Assembly: GCF_009602705.1 (NCBI RefSeq)
Contig: NZ_VSWH01000001.1
Coordinates: 4,451,001 to 4,515,000 of the forward strand
From: Chryseobacterium vaccae
Lineage (GTDB): Bacteria > Bacteroidota > Bacteroidia > Flavobacteriales > Weeksellaceae
Direction: 5' to 3'
Length of the DNA: 64,000 bases
Shown here: positions 39,559 through 49,075 of the stretch, piece by piece
How positions within the stretch are numbered: position 1 is the first letter of the stretch
Layout: the number at the start of each line of letters is the position of its first letter
Made by a program: the position numbers and the translations under genes
Notes under the pieces: model-generated
What the model was told of the DNA's origin: nothing
Database searches by the model: none
What the model saw: only the letters and a program-made list of their open reading frames with translations

Positions 39559-41328
39559 TTGAAAACGCATACCTTAATCACAACCCTTACTTTCATTGTT
39601 TTTTTTATACTCCCTACTGATTTTTTGGGTCAGAAAACAGCAGTTGATCCCGAGTATATCTTCCACGGTCCTGTAAAAACGATGTCAATCTCCAAACAGG
39701 ATTACTCCGAAGAAAAAAAAGAACTGAAATCCTATTTTGAATACGATAAAAAAGGACGGAAGATCAGGGAAGTATCACCATACAGTACGGGAAGCGAATA
39801 TTATTATCCGGATCAGAATACTGAAAGCCCCGTTCTTACCAGACTTTACAATAAACAGGATAACAAGGAATTAAAAATAAGCCTTGAAGATCAGGATTCC
39901 AATGGAAGGAAGAGGCTCAGCGGTGATCTTGAAAATGAAAAATGGTCATACTATTATATCTACGACTACGGCAGCAAAACCAATGAGATCAGATGGTTTG
40001 CAGATGGTGAAATATACCACCGGGAGACCCACGAATCCATAGATCTGAAGAAATTCAGAATTCCTGAAGGATTTGTACCTTTTGAATGGGACAGAAATCT
40101 TTCCAAAGGAACGGATGTTAAAAAGAAAACGTTCTCTGATAACGACGATAATCACGACCTTACCTTTGAGTTTGTACAGAAAGGAAATCCGGAAAATAAA
40201 GTAAGCTTTTACTATCATGGAAATGATGTTTATGATTCGGGAAGAGGAACCTGGTACAGATATGAGGATGGAAAATTAACAGAAGAGCGTTATGTATACA
40301 GCGGATCGGAACTTTCCGACTTTGGGCACCGTTATACCTACAATGACAAAGGTCTGCTGGTCTCTGATCATTACGGCTACTTCAGCAAAATACCCGATGA
40401 TTTTATGCAGCGGAAAGTATATCAATACAATGAAAAAGGAGACTGTATACAGGAAACACAAGATGAAGAAAAGGCTAAACCATTTGTGATCCGTAGAGAA
40501 TATAAATATGATAGCCAGAATAATTGGGTAAGCCGTAAAGAAATATATGGAGACGGGTCAGGAGGAACCATTACACGTCATTTTACCTATTATAAACCAG
40601 GCGATGAAAATAGTAAAAACAGCCTTACACCAGCCATTTATCAGGAAAACCTGGTGTTGCTCCGGCAATATAAACCAACCGCTGAAAACCTTTACAAAGA
40701 CTATCTCTTAGCCCTAAAACAGAAAAACGAAACCCAGCCCAAAACAACAGACTACAGGAAGCTGAGATCTGCAAAATGGCAGGATTTCTTACCCTCACAA
40801 CAAAAGTTGGATACCCTTGCTACAGGAGATCTTAATAAAGACGGACTGGAAGATGCGGTATTGGTCTATGAGCAGGAAAAGCTTCTTAAGCATGAGCGAA
40901 ATGAAAAACGAATTCTCAGGATCCTTTTAAAACAGCCGGACGGTCAATACACGATGGCTGCAGAAAGCAGTGATGCTGTAGCGGGAGAAAACATGAATAA
41001 TGTATTTTTTACCGGAATAGAGATCAAAAAAGGACTGCTTGTCATTAATCATGATTTCCTTAGAGGTGGTGCAGTACATAAATACAGATACCAGAACAAC
41101 GGATTTTATCTGATTGGCGCAGAGTCACGCTCAGGAGATGCTTCCCACTATTCAAGTATAGACTATAATCTCAGTACCGGAAAATATGTTGCCGAATTTG
41201 AAAACTCCGAATCAGATCCCCAGCTCCCGAAATCATACAAAAAAGAAGGCGTAAAAAAGATCTCGCCTCTGCCGGAAATTGAAACGTTTGAGTTGTTTTC
41301 ACTGGAAGTGAATGGAAATAGGCTTTAG
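39559..41328 (+). CDS. exported YD-repeat-like protein with C-terminal FG-GAP/EF-like domain
   Basis: A 589-residue protein with TTG start and signal peptide (LTFIVFFILPTDFLGQ). Residues ~45-350 contain repeated YD/RHS-like units (YFEYDKKGRKIREVS, HRYTYNDKGLLVSDHYG, VYQYNEKGDCIQE, REYKYDSQNNWVSRK), which favour a beta-rich shell or filament. Residues ~400-589 include TLATGDLNKDGLEDAVLVYEQEK, a Ca-binding-like DxNxDGxxD loop. This C-terminal part resembles the lipoprotein at 44704-45438. It may be an immunity or surface protein of module 4; toxin motifs are absent and export by Sec argues against its being the effector. Confidence 0.6.
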   Translation: MKTHTLITTLTFIVFFILPTDFLGQKTAVDPEYIFHGPVKTMSISKQDYSEEKKELKSYFEYDKKGRKIREVSPYSTGSEYYYPDQNTESPVLTRLYNKQDNKELKISLEDQDSNGRKRLSGDLENEKWSYYYIYDYGSKTNEIRWFADGEIYHRETHESIDLKKFRIPEGFVPFEWDRNLSKGTDVKKKTFSDNDDNHDLTFEFVQKGNPENKVSFYYHGNDVYDSGRGTWYRYEDGKLTEERYVYSGSELSDFGHRYTYNDKGLLVSDHYGYFSKIPDDFMQRKVYQYNEKGDCIQETQDEEKAKPFVIRREYKYDSQNNWVSRKEIYGDGSGGTITRHFTYYKPGDENSKNSLTPAIYQENLVLLRQYKPTAENLYKDYLLALKQKNETQPKTTDYRKLRSAKWQDFLPSQQKLDTLATGDLNKDGLEDAVLVYEQEKLLKHERNEKRILRILLKQPDGQYTMAAESSDAVAGENMNNVFFTGIEIKKGLLVINHDFLRGGAVHKYRYQNNGFYLIGAESRSGDASHYSSIDYNLSTGKYVAEFENSESDPQLPKSYKKEGVKKISPLPEIETFELFSLEVNGNRL

Positions 41329-41340
41329 TGACAGAAAAAA

Positions 41341-41450
41341 GATAATAGACAGAGAGATGATAGACATTTGGGGTAAGACCATAAAAATGAATCAAAAATA
41401 GGTTTTGCCTGATGTGAGTGCAGAGCTGCTACCTGCCACCGATAACCTAA
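41341..41450 (-). repeat. dispersed intergenic repeat, copy 1
   Basis: Read on the minus strand this matches the stretch at 50419-50520: GGTGGCAG, then the ACATCAGG segment, then TTCATTTTTATGGTCTTA, then AATGTCTATCATC. A short spurious ORF here and one at 50458 therefore begin with almost the same residues (MIHFYGL-NPNVYHLSVYYL). Confidence 0.75.
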
Positions 41451-41515
41451 AACCTCTTCCCTAAAACCTCTCACCTGAAATCCGGCAGACCTACCAACTT
41501 ATACCCCTATTTTCT

Positions 41516-41523
41516 TATATTTG
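41516..41523 (+). promoter_or_regulatory. polA -7 box
   Basis: TATATTTG lies 15 bp before the ATG at 41539, so transcription should begin close to the start codon. It overlaps the alternative TTG at 41521, which rules that start out. Confidence 0.6.
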
Positions 41524-41538
41524 TTCATTATAGACAAT

Positions 41539-44373
41539 ATGGACGCAACACAAGATAAAAGACTCTTTCTCATCGATGCTTATGCGATGATCTTCAGAGG
41601 ATATTACGCACTGATCAGGAATCCGAGATTGACCAGCAAAGGACTGGATACTTCTGCTGTTTTCGGTTTTACCAACTCCCTGATCGAATTAATCAGAAGG
41701 GAAAAACCCACCCACCTTGCCGTTGTTTTTGACGTAGGCCAGGCCAGCGTGAGAACAGAAGACTTTTCAGACTATAAAGCCAACAGAAGTGAAACTCCTG
41801 AAGCAATTAAAATTGCCGTTCCATACATCCACAGAATTCTGGAAGCAATGCATATTCCGATATTGGGAGTAGAAGGTTATGAAGCAGATGACGTGATCGG
41901 AACAATTGCCTGCAAAGCAGAAAAAGAAGGTTACACTACATTTATGGTAACCCCGGATAAAGATTTTGCCCAGCTGGTTACTGATAAAATTAAGATCTAT
42001 AAACCGGGACTAAAAGGTGGTGATATCGAAATTCTGGGGGTTGACGAAGTCAAAGCGAAATATGAAATTGAAGACCCGAAACAGGTGATCGATTATCTGG
42101 CAATGATGGGAGATGCCGTAGACAATATTCCCGGACTTGACGGAGTTGGAGAAAAAACAGCCATGAAATTTCTTAAAGAATACGGAAGTATTGAAAACCT
42201 GCTGGCCAACACAGATCAGCTGAAAGGAAAACTGAAAGAAAAAGTAGAAGCTTCGGCAGAACGTGGAATCTTATCCAAAAAGCTGGCAACCATTATCTGT
42301 GATGCTCCCGTAGAGTTTCATCAGGAACAGTACGATCTTGAAACTCCTGATTTTGAGAAAGTAAAAGAAGTCTTTGACGAAATAGAGTTCAGAAGACTAT
42401 ACGAAAACCTGTACAGGGCATTTGCTCCGGCAGCAGCCGAAACCGTAGTAGTAAGTGAAGTTGAGGTAAAACAGACTGCCTCTGGTACAGAAGTAAAAGG
42501 ACAGGTAATGCAGCTCGATCTTTTTGCCAATTTTGAGGAACTGGAACAGGCCACTTCTACCAAATCTACCATTGAACAGAATGATCATTTGTATCAGTTT
42601 GTCAATAATCCGAAAGCCCAGAAAATGCTGGTCAGTAATTTATTAAAACAGAGAGCCGTTTGTTTCGATACAGAAACCACTTCCCTGAATGAGCTGGAAG
42701 CTGAACTGGTGGGAATGAGTTTCTCCTATAAAAAAGGACTGGCTTACTATATTCCTTTATCAGAAAACAGGGCGGAAGTATTGCAGACCCTTGAAATTTT
42801 TAAACCGTTTTTTGAAAAGGAAGACCTGCTGAAGATCGCCCACAACCTGAAATTCGATTATAAAATCTTAAAACAATATGATATTACGGTAAAAGGAGCC
42901 ATGTTTGATACCATGATCGCTCATTACCTGCTGAATCCGGATGGAAGACACGGAATGGACTATCTTTCGGAAGTATATCTGAACTATAAACCCGTTTCCA
43001 TTGAAACCATTATTGGTAAAAAAGGCAAAAAGCAGGGGAATTTCAGAGATGCAGATCTGAGAACCCAAACCGATTATGCTGCAGAAGATGCCGATGTAAC
43101 ATTCCAGCTATACGAGCTTTTCGCTCCACAGCTTAAAAAGGAAAACTTAGAAGATCTTTTCTTCAAAATAGAAATGCCGCTGATGGAAGTTTTGGCTAAA
43201 ATGGAACTGACCGGAATTTCACTTGACGAAAAATGGCTGGCCCAGGAAAGCATAGATCTTGAAAACGATCTGAAACAGCTGGAAACCAAAATTTTTGAGC
43301 TGTCAGAAGAAGAATTTAATATGAACTCACCAAAACAATTAGGTGAAATTCTATTTGAAAAAATGCAGCTTGATCCGAAAGCCAAAAAAACCAAAACCGG
43401 GCAGTATGCGACTTCTGAAGACGTCCTTCAGAAACTGGCTTCAAAACATGAAATTATCAAACACATTCTGGAATACAGAACCTACCAGAAACTGAAATCG
43501 ACTTATGTAGACGCACTGCCTTCACAGATTGATAAAGAAGATCAGAGAGTACATACCAATTTCTCCCAGACAACAGCTGCAACAGGCCGTCTGGCAAGTG
43601 TAAATCCTAACCTTCAGAATATTCCGATCAGAACACTCCGCGGACAGCAGATCAGGGGTGCTTTCGTTTCGGGAGAAGGGAAAAAGATTATTTCGGCGGA
43701 TTATTCACAGATCGAGCTGCGTCTGATTGCCGAAATTTCAGGAGAAGAAAATATGATCAAAGCTTTCCAGAACGGAGAGGATATTCACGCATCTACAGCT
43801 GCCAAACTCTTTAAAATTCCTTTAGAAGAAGTTTCAAAAACCCAGAGAAGTCAGGCTAAAACAGTGAACTTCGGAATTATTTACGGACAGGGAGCATTTG
43901 CCCTGGCGGAACAGACCGGACTATCCAGAACTGAAGCCAAACAGATGATCGAAGCTTATTTTGAAACCTATCCGAAATTAAAAGAATATATGGCGGAACA
44001 GGTAAATAAAGCCCGCCAGCTGGGATATGTGGAAACTATTCTGGGTAGAAAACGACATTTAAAAGATATCAACTCCAATAATTTCGTGGTAAGAGGTCAT
44101 GCCGAAAGAAATGCCGTTAACGCCCCAGTTCAGGGAAGTGCAGCAGATGTTGTAAAGCTTGCAATGATTAAAATTGATAAAGAACTGGAAGCACAGAAAC
44201 TGAAAACCAAAATGCTTCTTCAGGTTCATGACGAATTGGTGTTTGAATCTCCTGTTGAGGAAATTGAAACCGCTTCAGTACTGATTAAAAAAGAAATGGA
44301 AAGCGCGCTGGAAACACAGGTTCCTTTACTGGTAGAAGTAGGAGTGGGGAATAACTGGTTGGAAGCTCATTAA
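41539..44373 (+). CDS. polA: DNA polymerase I
   Basis: A 944-residue repair and Okazaki-fragment polymerase with all three domains. Residues ~1-290 are the 5'-3' exonuclease (FLIDAYAMIFRGYYALI; EGYEADDVIGTIA; GDAVDNIPGLDGVGEKTA). Residues ~350-545 are a 3'-5' exonuclease with its acidic residues kept (CFDTETTSLNELEAELVG; HNLKFDYKIL; YAAEDADVTF), so proofreading is likely active. Residues ~560-944 are the polymerase, with DYSQIELRLIAEISG and VHDELVFE carrying the catalytic Asp residues. It starts at 41539 because the earlier TTG lies in the promoter. Confidence 0.96.
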   Translation: MDATQDKRLFLIDAYAMIFRGYYALIRNPRLTSKGLDTSAVFGFTNSLIELIRREKPTHLAVVFDVGQASVRTEDFSDYKANRSETPEAIKIAVPYIHRILEAMHIPILGVEGYEADDVIGTIACKAEKEGYTTFMVTPDKDFAQLVTDKIKIYKPGLKGGDIEILGVDEVKAKYEIEDPKQVIDYLAMMGDAVDNIPGLDGVGEKTAMKFLKEYGSIENLLANTDQLKGKLKEKVEASAERGILSKKLATIICDAPVEFHQEQYDLETPDFEKVKEVFDEIEFRRLYENLYRAFAPAAAETVVVSEVEVKQTASGTEVKGQVMQLDLFANFEELEQATSTKSTIEQNDHLYQFVNNPKAQKMLVSNLLKQRAVCFDTETTSLNELEAELVGMSFSYKKGLAYYIPLSENRAEVLQTLEIFKPFFEKEDLLKIAHNLKFDYKILKQYDITVKGAMFDTMIAHYLLNPDGRHGMDYLSEVYLNYKPVSIETIIGKKGKKQGNFRDADLRTQTDYAAEDADVTFQLYELFAPQLKKENLEDLFFKIEMPLMEVLAKMELTGISLDEKWLAQESIDLENDLKQLETKIFELSEEEFNMNSPKQLGEILFEKMQLDPKAKKTKTGQYATSEDVLQKLASKHEIIKHILEYRTYQKLKSTYVDALPSQIDKEDQRVHTNFSQTTAATGRLASVNPNLQNIPIRTLRGQQIRGAFVSGEGKKIISADYSQIELRLIAEISGEENMIKAFQNGEDIHASTAAKLFKIPLEEVSKTQRSQAKTVNFGIIYGQGAFALAEQTGLSRTEAKQMIEAYFETYPKLKEYMAEQVNKARQLGYVETILGRKRHLKDINSNNFVVRGHAERNAVNAPVQGSAADVVKLAMIKIDKELEAQKLKTKMLLQVHDELVFESPVEEIETASVLIKKEMESALETQVPLLVEVGVGNNWLEAH

Positions 44374-44403
44374 TATAAAATGATCATATCTTCATAATAA
44401 ATA

Positions 44404-44433
44404 AAACTTCCGTCTGTAGGCGGAAGTTTTTTT
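44404..44433 (+). terminator. terminator after polA
   Basis: Stem AAACTTCCG/CGGAAGTTT with a TCTGTAGG loop and T-run. The remaining ~270 bp to the next gene show nothing I can support. Confidence 0.88.
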
Positions 44434-44703
44434 ATCAGCATATTTTGTTTTCATACTGATTATAATAATAAAAAGAAGACCAAATTCAGGTCTTCTCTCA
44501 TTTCCCACAGTTTCCTGTGAGGAATTATTTTTTCATCTGATGGTCTTACCCTCTTTTTCAGGTTCGCCTATGTATTTTAGAATCAAAATGTATGATGTAA
44601 AATACAGTTTAAAGGTATGAAGTATTCATAATCTGTAAAATCCCCTTTTTGTGGTAGTTTTTTATAATATAAAGGAATAGATGATTGATTCTATAAAAGG
44701 GCT

Positions 44704-45438
44704 CTATTCATGATAAATCATATTATAAACTTTGATAACCACTTCTTCCGGTGAGGTTTTCTCAAACAGATACTGTTCTTTTTTTAGAAGAATGGTTTTC
44801 GATTGAGAAGGCATATCTTCTTCCATAGTGTTCACTGTTTCATGGATTACTTTTCCTTTCATCGGTTCGTAATATAATGCAGAATGAGAGCCTGCTCCCA
44901 TATTATACGTTTCCACATAAGTAAGGATCAGAGCGCCGTTCAGATATTTGAATTTATTGAACATGTTTCCGTTGGGGCCGATGTCGTACAAATTGATATG
45001 CAGCTCTCCTTTCGTAATGCTGATGTCTTCCGGATCATGCATTTTATATCCGTATTCATTGTATTCCGCAGGAAATACCTTGTCTGATGTTTTGTCCAGC
45101 CTGTAGGTTTTGTCTGCATTTCTCAGCAGGATGATCATCTTTCTTTCGCTTAGTGAATCATCTTTTTTTCTTAGGACCATTGCTTTATCCAAAAGACCGT
45201 CTTGGTTAAGATCACCTTCCGTATCATATTGTATTTCATAGCCGTTGGGAACCAGATCTTCAGCTTTAACAGCTGTTTTGAAGGATTCAGTTGGAAGTTC
45301 GGAACTAGCAATCGTAGTATCTTTTTTTATCACTTTTACAGAATTCGTTTTGGAATGTGGGACTGCCAGTTTTTCATTTTTACGACATGAATAGAGGAAC
45401 AGAAGGCAGAAAGCCAGTATGGGAAGGATTTTTTTCAA
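44704..45438 (-). CDS. lipoprotein with EF-like GDLNQDGLLD domain
   Basis: A 244-residue lipoprotein (lipobox LFLYSC, Cys 18). The mature part contains YDTEGDLNQDGLLDKAMVLRKKDD, a calcium-loop-like motif followed by ERKMIILLRNADKTYRL, the same arrangement as the C-terminal region of the exported protein at 39559. The rest is beta-rich. It is last in a minus-strand run of unfamiliar genes and may be a surface or immunity-type lipoprotein. Confidence 0.6.
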   Translation of the reverse strand: MKKILPILAFCLLFLYSCRKNEKLAVPHSKTNSVKVIKKDTTIASSELPTESFKTAVKAEDLVPNGYEIQYDTEGDLNQDGLLDKAMVLRKKDDSLSERKMIILLRNADKTYRLDKTSDKVFPAEYNEYGYKMHDPEDISITKGELHINLYDIGPNGNMFNKFKYLNGALILTYVETYNMGAGSHSALYYEPMKGKVIHETVNTMEEDMPSQSKTILLKKEQYLFEKTSPEEVVIKVYNMIYHE

Positions 45439-45489
45439 GGGTATTTATTTTGTAAGTGATACAAATCTAGCTTTTATTTTGTTAATTAT

Positions 45490-46221
45490 CTATAGGATCA
45501 TTCTGATCATAGCAAGGTCATCCGTAGGTTTTACACCGTAGTGCTGTTCCAGATGTTTAAGCTTTCTGTTCAGCATTTCTTCAGTCTCACTATAGGTAAG
45601 ATCTGTCATCAGGTATTGGGCAAAATTGATCTTATCCTCAGTATTCGCTTTTTTAACTTGGGTAAAAGTAAGGATTCCGTCTGTGGCAATAGAAATATCT
45701 TTCAGATCTTCAAAAAATATTTTCTGTTGCTGCCGGAAATACCAGTCATTAAAATCTTCATGAAGATGATAAGCTAAATAATCAGGTTTATTATCTCTGT
45801 CATATTCCGTTATTTCCCCGTTGATGCAAATGACACCGTCTCCAATGGTTAAAACACCGCCTTTATTTTCTTTGAAATTATAAAACAGGATAATAAGAGT
45901 GGTTAGCAATTCTTTTTCATCCAGCATTAACTGCTTTTTTGCAAAAGACATTTCTTCAAAAATACTTTGTATGATTTCTTTAAGTTCTTCGTCTATGCTT
46001 GTGGGAGCCGCTTCATATAAGTCCTTATAGCTTTTTTCAATAGCAGCCTTTCTTATTATTTTTCCTGTTAATACAGAAGCAAAATGACTTTCCAAAGCCG
46101 TGGAACATCCATCCATAACGGCACAGATAATTTTGTCTGAAGCTGTTTTTCTGATCACCAGATGGTCCTCACATTGGTTGGTATGATAGTCTCCGATTTG
46201 TAAAGCGGAATAAATGTTCAT
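45490..46221 (-). CDS. PP2C-like serine/threonine phosphatase
   Basis: A 243-residue cytosolic protein. The PP2C metal-site motifs are there in order: an N-terminal Asp (CEDHLVI), VMDGCSTA (canonical DGxGG has become DGCST), VLTIGDGVICIN, SIATDGILTF and the terminal DDLAMIRMIL. The core Asp residues are kept, so activity with Mn or Mg is plausible, although the second motif is unusual. No partner kinase is visible. It may be a member of the PP2C_2 group found in toxin-immunity or stress islands. Confidence 0.75.
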   Translation of the reverse strand: MNIYSALQIGDYHTNQCEDHLVIRKTASDKIICAVMDGCSTALESHFASVLTGKIIRKAAIEKSYKDLYEAAPTSIDEELKEIIQSIFEEMSFAKKQLMLDEKELLTTLIILFYNFKENKGGVLTIGDGVICINGEITEYDRDNKPDYLAYHLHEDFNDWYFRQQQKIFFEDLKDISIATDGILTFTQVKKANTEDKINFAQYLMTDLTYSETEEMLNRKLKHLEQHYGVKPTDDLAMIRMIL

Positions 46222-46240
46222 AAATAATATTAAATTGCTG

Positions 46241-46552
46241 TTATATGATGAGTTTTCCGTCGACCAGTTCTACAGCATTTCCTGGCTGGTCATACTTCCA
46301 TCCCTGTTTGATGGCTTCTTTTATTTTGGATCGGATCAGATGTGGAGTGATTTTCATAGGCATTCTTCCATAATATCCGGATCTGCAGAAACCTGTATAG
46401 ATCAGAAGAAGGTGTCCTTCGCTTTCATGCTGTACAGGAATCCCGTAATCCGAATCATGGCTTTCTCTATGTGAAACCGCTTTTCTTATTTTCCAGTAAA
46501 AAATTTTGTCATCCACAACAATTTTGCGGAGGCCTTTTTTTGCTATAGCCAT
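46241..46552 (-). CDS. conserved-looking small cytosolic protein, unknown function
   Basis: A 103-residue basic protein with no signal or membrane segment. It has KIFYWKIRKAVSHRE, then a beta-rich centre (GHLLLIYTGFCRSGYYG), then ITPHLIRSKIKEAIKQGWKYDQPG. I do not recognise it, but its layout (two strands, a helix, then Trp-x-Pro-containing tail) resembles small proteins found in immunity-type gene arrays. It starts 19 bp after its upstream neighbour's stop. Confidence 0.6.
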   Translation of the reverse strand: MAIAKKGLRKIVVDDKIFYWKIRKAVSHRESHDSDYGIPVQHESEGHLLLIYTGFCRSGYYGRMPMKITPHLIRSKIKEAIKQGWKYDQPGNAVELVDGKLII

Positions 46553-46571
46553 AGTATCTTTATTAAAATAG

Positions 46572-47243
46572 TTATCGGCAGTATTCCTGAAGTTCTTTCA
46601 GTAGCTGGATCTGTGCAGATATGCGACTGATATCAGAGGCTTGTATTTCAAATGATTCATCGGTTTTAGATCCTCTGTTTCTATATTCTGTCATGTTTTC
46701 CCAGTCATCCGTATATTTTAAAAGATGATTGGTTTTATTAAACTGATCGAGATAGGCAACAGTTTCTAGAACACTTTCCTGATCAAAATCAAGATGAGGT
46801 TGTTGCAGATAATAAGTCAGATACTGATCAAGATATTCCATACTCTTTTCATTATTATAAAAAGCTAGGATAAGAGCATAAAGATCACCAGCATAACATA
46901 CTTCACTTTTAAGAAAATGAGTGCCAATGATATCAATATGATTTTCGTAGTTTTTTAGAGCCGAAAGATAAGCGCCTACCGTTCTGGTCCGCCAGTTGAA
47001 GTCACCCAAAAGAGCCAATATTACTTCTTCTGTAATTTCGTCTTTGAGCTGTTTTAATTCTTCAGTCCAGGAACCGGAAGTATATCGTATTTTCATATAG
47101 AAAGGAATTACCCATTTATCAATGAACTCCTGGCTTAGTGTGAAATCATTTTTATAGCTTTCCAGATGGGTAAATATAGATGAATGTCTTACAGTAGCTC
47201 CCGCGGAGTGTAAATACATTTGGTTTTGAAGATCTTCGTTCAT
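46572..47243 (-). CDS. DUF6000-like protein
   Basis: A 223-residue cytosolic helical protein. The stretch LLGDFNWRTRTVGAYLSALKNYENHIDIIGTHFLKSEVCYAGDLYALILAFYNN resembles the DUF6000 family, whose function is unknown but whose members often accompany polymorphic-toxin immunity genes. A helical-repeat fold is likely. No catalytic motif is seen. Confidence 0.6.
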   Translation of the reverse strand: MNEDLQNQMYLHSAGATVRHSSIFTHLESYKNDFTLSQEFIDKWVIPFYMKIRYTSGSWTEELKQLKDEITEEVILALLGDFNWRTRTVGAYLSALKNYENHIDIIGTHFLKSEVCYAGDLYALILAFYNNEKSMEYLDQYLTYYLQQPHLDFDQESVLETVAYLDQFNKTNHLLKYTDDWENMTEYRNRGSKTDESFEIQASDISRISAQIQLLKELQEYCR

Positions 47244-47355
47244 ATAGAATTGGTGCTAAAATAATAAAATAAATATATTCTCTGCTACAACATACCATTC
47301 TTTTATTCATGGTGAAGATTCAGGTATTGAGACAGGTTACAGAATGAACGATTTC

Positions 47356-47825
47356 TTATCTGGTTATTCTTTCATATATAATTTCATCGCTGGTAAAATC
47401 ATGTTTGAAACAGTTTTCCGGTGTCATATCAATAAGATCAAACCACAATTTGAAACGATATGTTCTTCCGAATATAAGGTGGCGGTACTGTATCGTTTCT
47501 TTTATAGGAATAGAATAAGTATAGGTTTGCCCGGGTTTCAGTTTCTTTACCTTTTTAATACAGTTAATGCAGTCTACATCGGCGGTATGTTTTATGGCAA
47601 CACCGGGATTGGGACTTTTCTCGTGAATGTCCACAAGCTGCATTCTGTAAGAAGAAAAGCTTTTATTGATCTTAATTTTTTAGAACCAATATTGGTTACA
47701 GACAGCCTGACTATTCCTTGATTCTGAAGACTATCCGTATGATATACATACTTCAGCGAACATTCCTGTTGAGCAGACAGCCACATCGCCTGAAGCATCA
47801 GAAAAAGAGACAACAGTTTTTTCAT
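47356..47825 (-). pseudogene. frameshifted exported protein
   Basis: Two overlapping minus-strand frames make one gene. The first (from 47825) has a signal peptide (LLSLFLMLQAMWLSAQ) and IVRLSVTNIGSKKLRSIK, then runs out of frame to a stop near 47592. The second continues as IKINKSFSSYRMQLVDIHEKS and ends at 47356 with FTSDEIIYERITR. An A6 run (T6 at 47676-47681 on the plus strand) is the natural shift point: a seventh A would restore a ~155-residue protein reading GSKKIKINKSFSSYRM. It holds paired Cys (DCINC). Function unknown; sequencing error is possible. Confidence 0.65.
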
Positions 47826-47879
47826 GGTTAATTAATTCAGACTAAGATAATTAAAATTTTAATGGAAACGATATCAATT

Positions 47880-48440
47880 TCAGTAAGGATGCTGCTGTTT
47901 AATCATTTCAAGTTTTTCCTCAAGATTTATTTTTAATTTTTCATTAATTTCAGGCCATTTTTCATCATTTTCCAAATGAAAGTCCTGATAAATCTCAAGC
48001 AAAGTAAGAAAATGATATTGGTAGAGTTTCAACGCTTCATCAGTTTCATTAAGGTTGATTTCCCTGTATTCGTAATAACGGTAAAGTAAGAACTGTTCGT
48101 CAGAAGTAAGGCTTTCTTCGTAAGAAATATGGGTAGCAATATCAGCTGCTTTTTTCGGGGATATTTCTCCTTTCAGAAGTTCATGATATAGTATTCCAAG
48201 AAGGGCTCTGGAAACAATTTCAGGATCTGCATTTTCGGAATTTTTACGGAGTAACTGCAGCATATCATATCCGTTTCTGATGGTGGAAAGCTCAATGAAT
48301 GCATATTCAGATTCATCCTCAGACGCCAAAACGGAATCAGCCCATAAGGAAATAGCAGAGGTTTTAATCACCCCTTGATCAAGAAGGATCATGAAAGCAT
48401 GCAGCAAGTTTTCATGATCCTTTATTGGTTTTCTGTTCAT
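47880..48440 (-). CDS. helical protein of unknown function
   Basis: A 186-residue cytosolic protein, acidic and almost wholly helical (HENLLHAFMILLDQGVIKTSAISLWADSVLAS; DEQFLLYRYYEYREINLNETDEALKLYQYHFL). No family recognised. It starts 5 bp after the stop of the Imm22-like gene upstream, so the two are translated from one message. Confidence 0.6.
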   Translation of the reverse strand: MNRKPIKDHENLLHAFMILLDQGVIKTSAISLWADSVLASEDESEYAFIELSTIRNGYDMLQLLRKNSENADPEIVSRALLGILYHELLKGEISPKKAADIATHISYEESLTSDEQFLLYRYYEYREINLNETDEALKLYQYHFLTLLEIYQDFHLENDEKWPEINEKLKINLEEKLEMIKQQHPY

Positions 48441-48445
48441 CAGAA

Positions 48446-48844
48446 CTAAACAGTAATTTCAATTTCTCCCATATAATGCAGGGAATAATCATCCGTTTCC
48501 ACTGAAACCGGTTTCGGAATGGCAAATCTGCTGGCGAAAATAATGGCATTAACAGGGGTATCCATACCAAGCTCATTAATTTTACGCTCTATGACCGGAA
48601 GCCATTCATCCGCGTAAGAATACTCCGAAAATTTTTCGTAGATCCCCAGTCTTTCATCTTCAAATCCATATTCTAAAAAATCATAATCAAACCAGTTGAT
48701 ATGCTGTGATTCTGCAAATTTCGAAACGTACTGGTCATCAGATTCTTCACCAATATAATAATCGTCATCCTCTTCCACAAAATTATAAAACTCCTCTTCG
48801 TTTCTAAAATACCCCAGCCAGAAGTGTGAAATTTCTGTATCCAT
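48446..48844 (-). CDS. Imm22-like immunity-type protein
   Basis: A 132-residue acidic cytosolic protein from the ATG at 48842-48844; an in-frame ATG 18 codons earlier adds unrelated residues. EISHFWLGYFRNEEEFYNFVEE, then FAESQHINWFDYDFLEYGF and YADEWLPVIERKINELGMDTPVNAIIFASRF, match the pattern I recall for Imm22 immunity proteins of polymorphic toxin systems. No toxin gene is adjacent, so it would be an orphan. Family recall is moderate. Confidence 0.6.
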   Translation of the reverse strand: MDTEISHFWLGYFRNEEEFYNFVEEDDDYYIGEESDDQYVSKFAESQHINWFDYDFLEYGFEDERLGIYEKFSEYSYADEWLPVIERKINELGMDTPVNAIIFASRFAIPKPVSVETDDYSLHYMGEIEITV

Positions 48845-49075
48845 AAATTCTTTTTTTGTTACAATATTTTTAATAGTGCCGGATTTCGGCGTCCACAATA
48901 GTGTGCAAAATCCGGGCTTTCGTTTTGATATTCATCAGGAAGTAAATCTTCCGGGTTATAAAACTCTGCAGATACAAAAATATTCAATTAAATCGGATAT
49001 AGAAATCTGTACCTTCAAAGTAGGGCAGTAACGTTTTTTATTGTAATTTTATTTTGGCTAAATTTTTTATATACT

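Noticed and set aside
41521..41538. polA starting at TTG 41521
   Set aside because: That TTG is part of the TATATTTG -7 box; the ATG at 41539 begins the conserved N-terminus.
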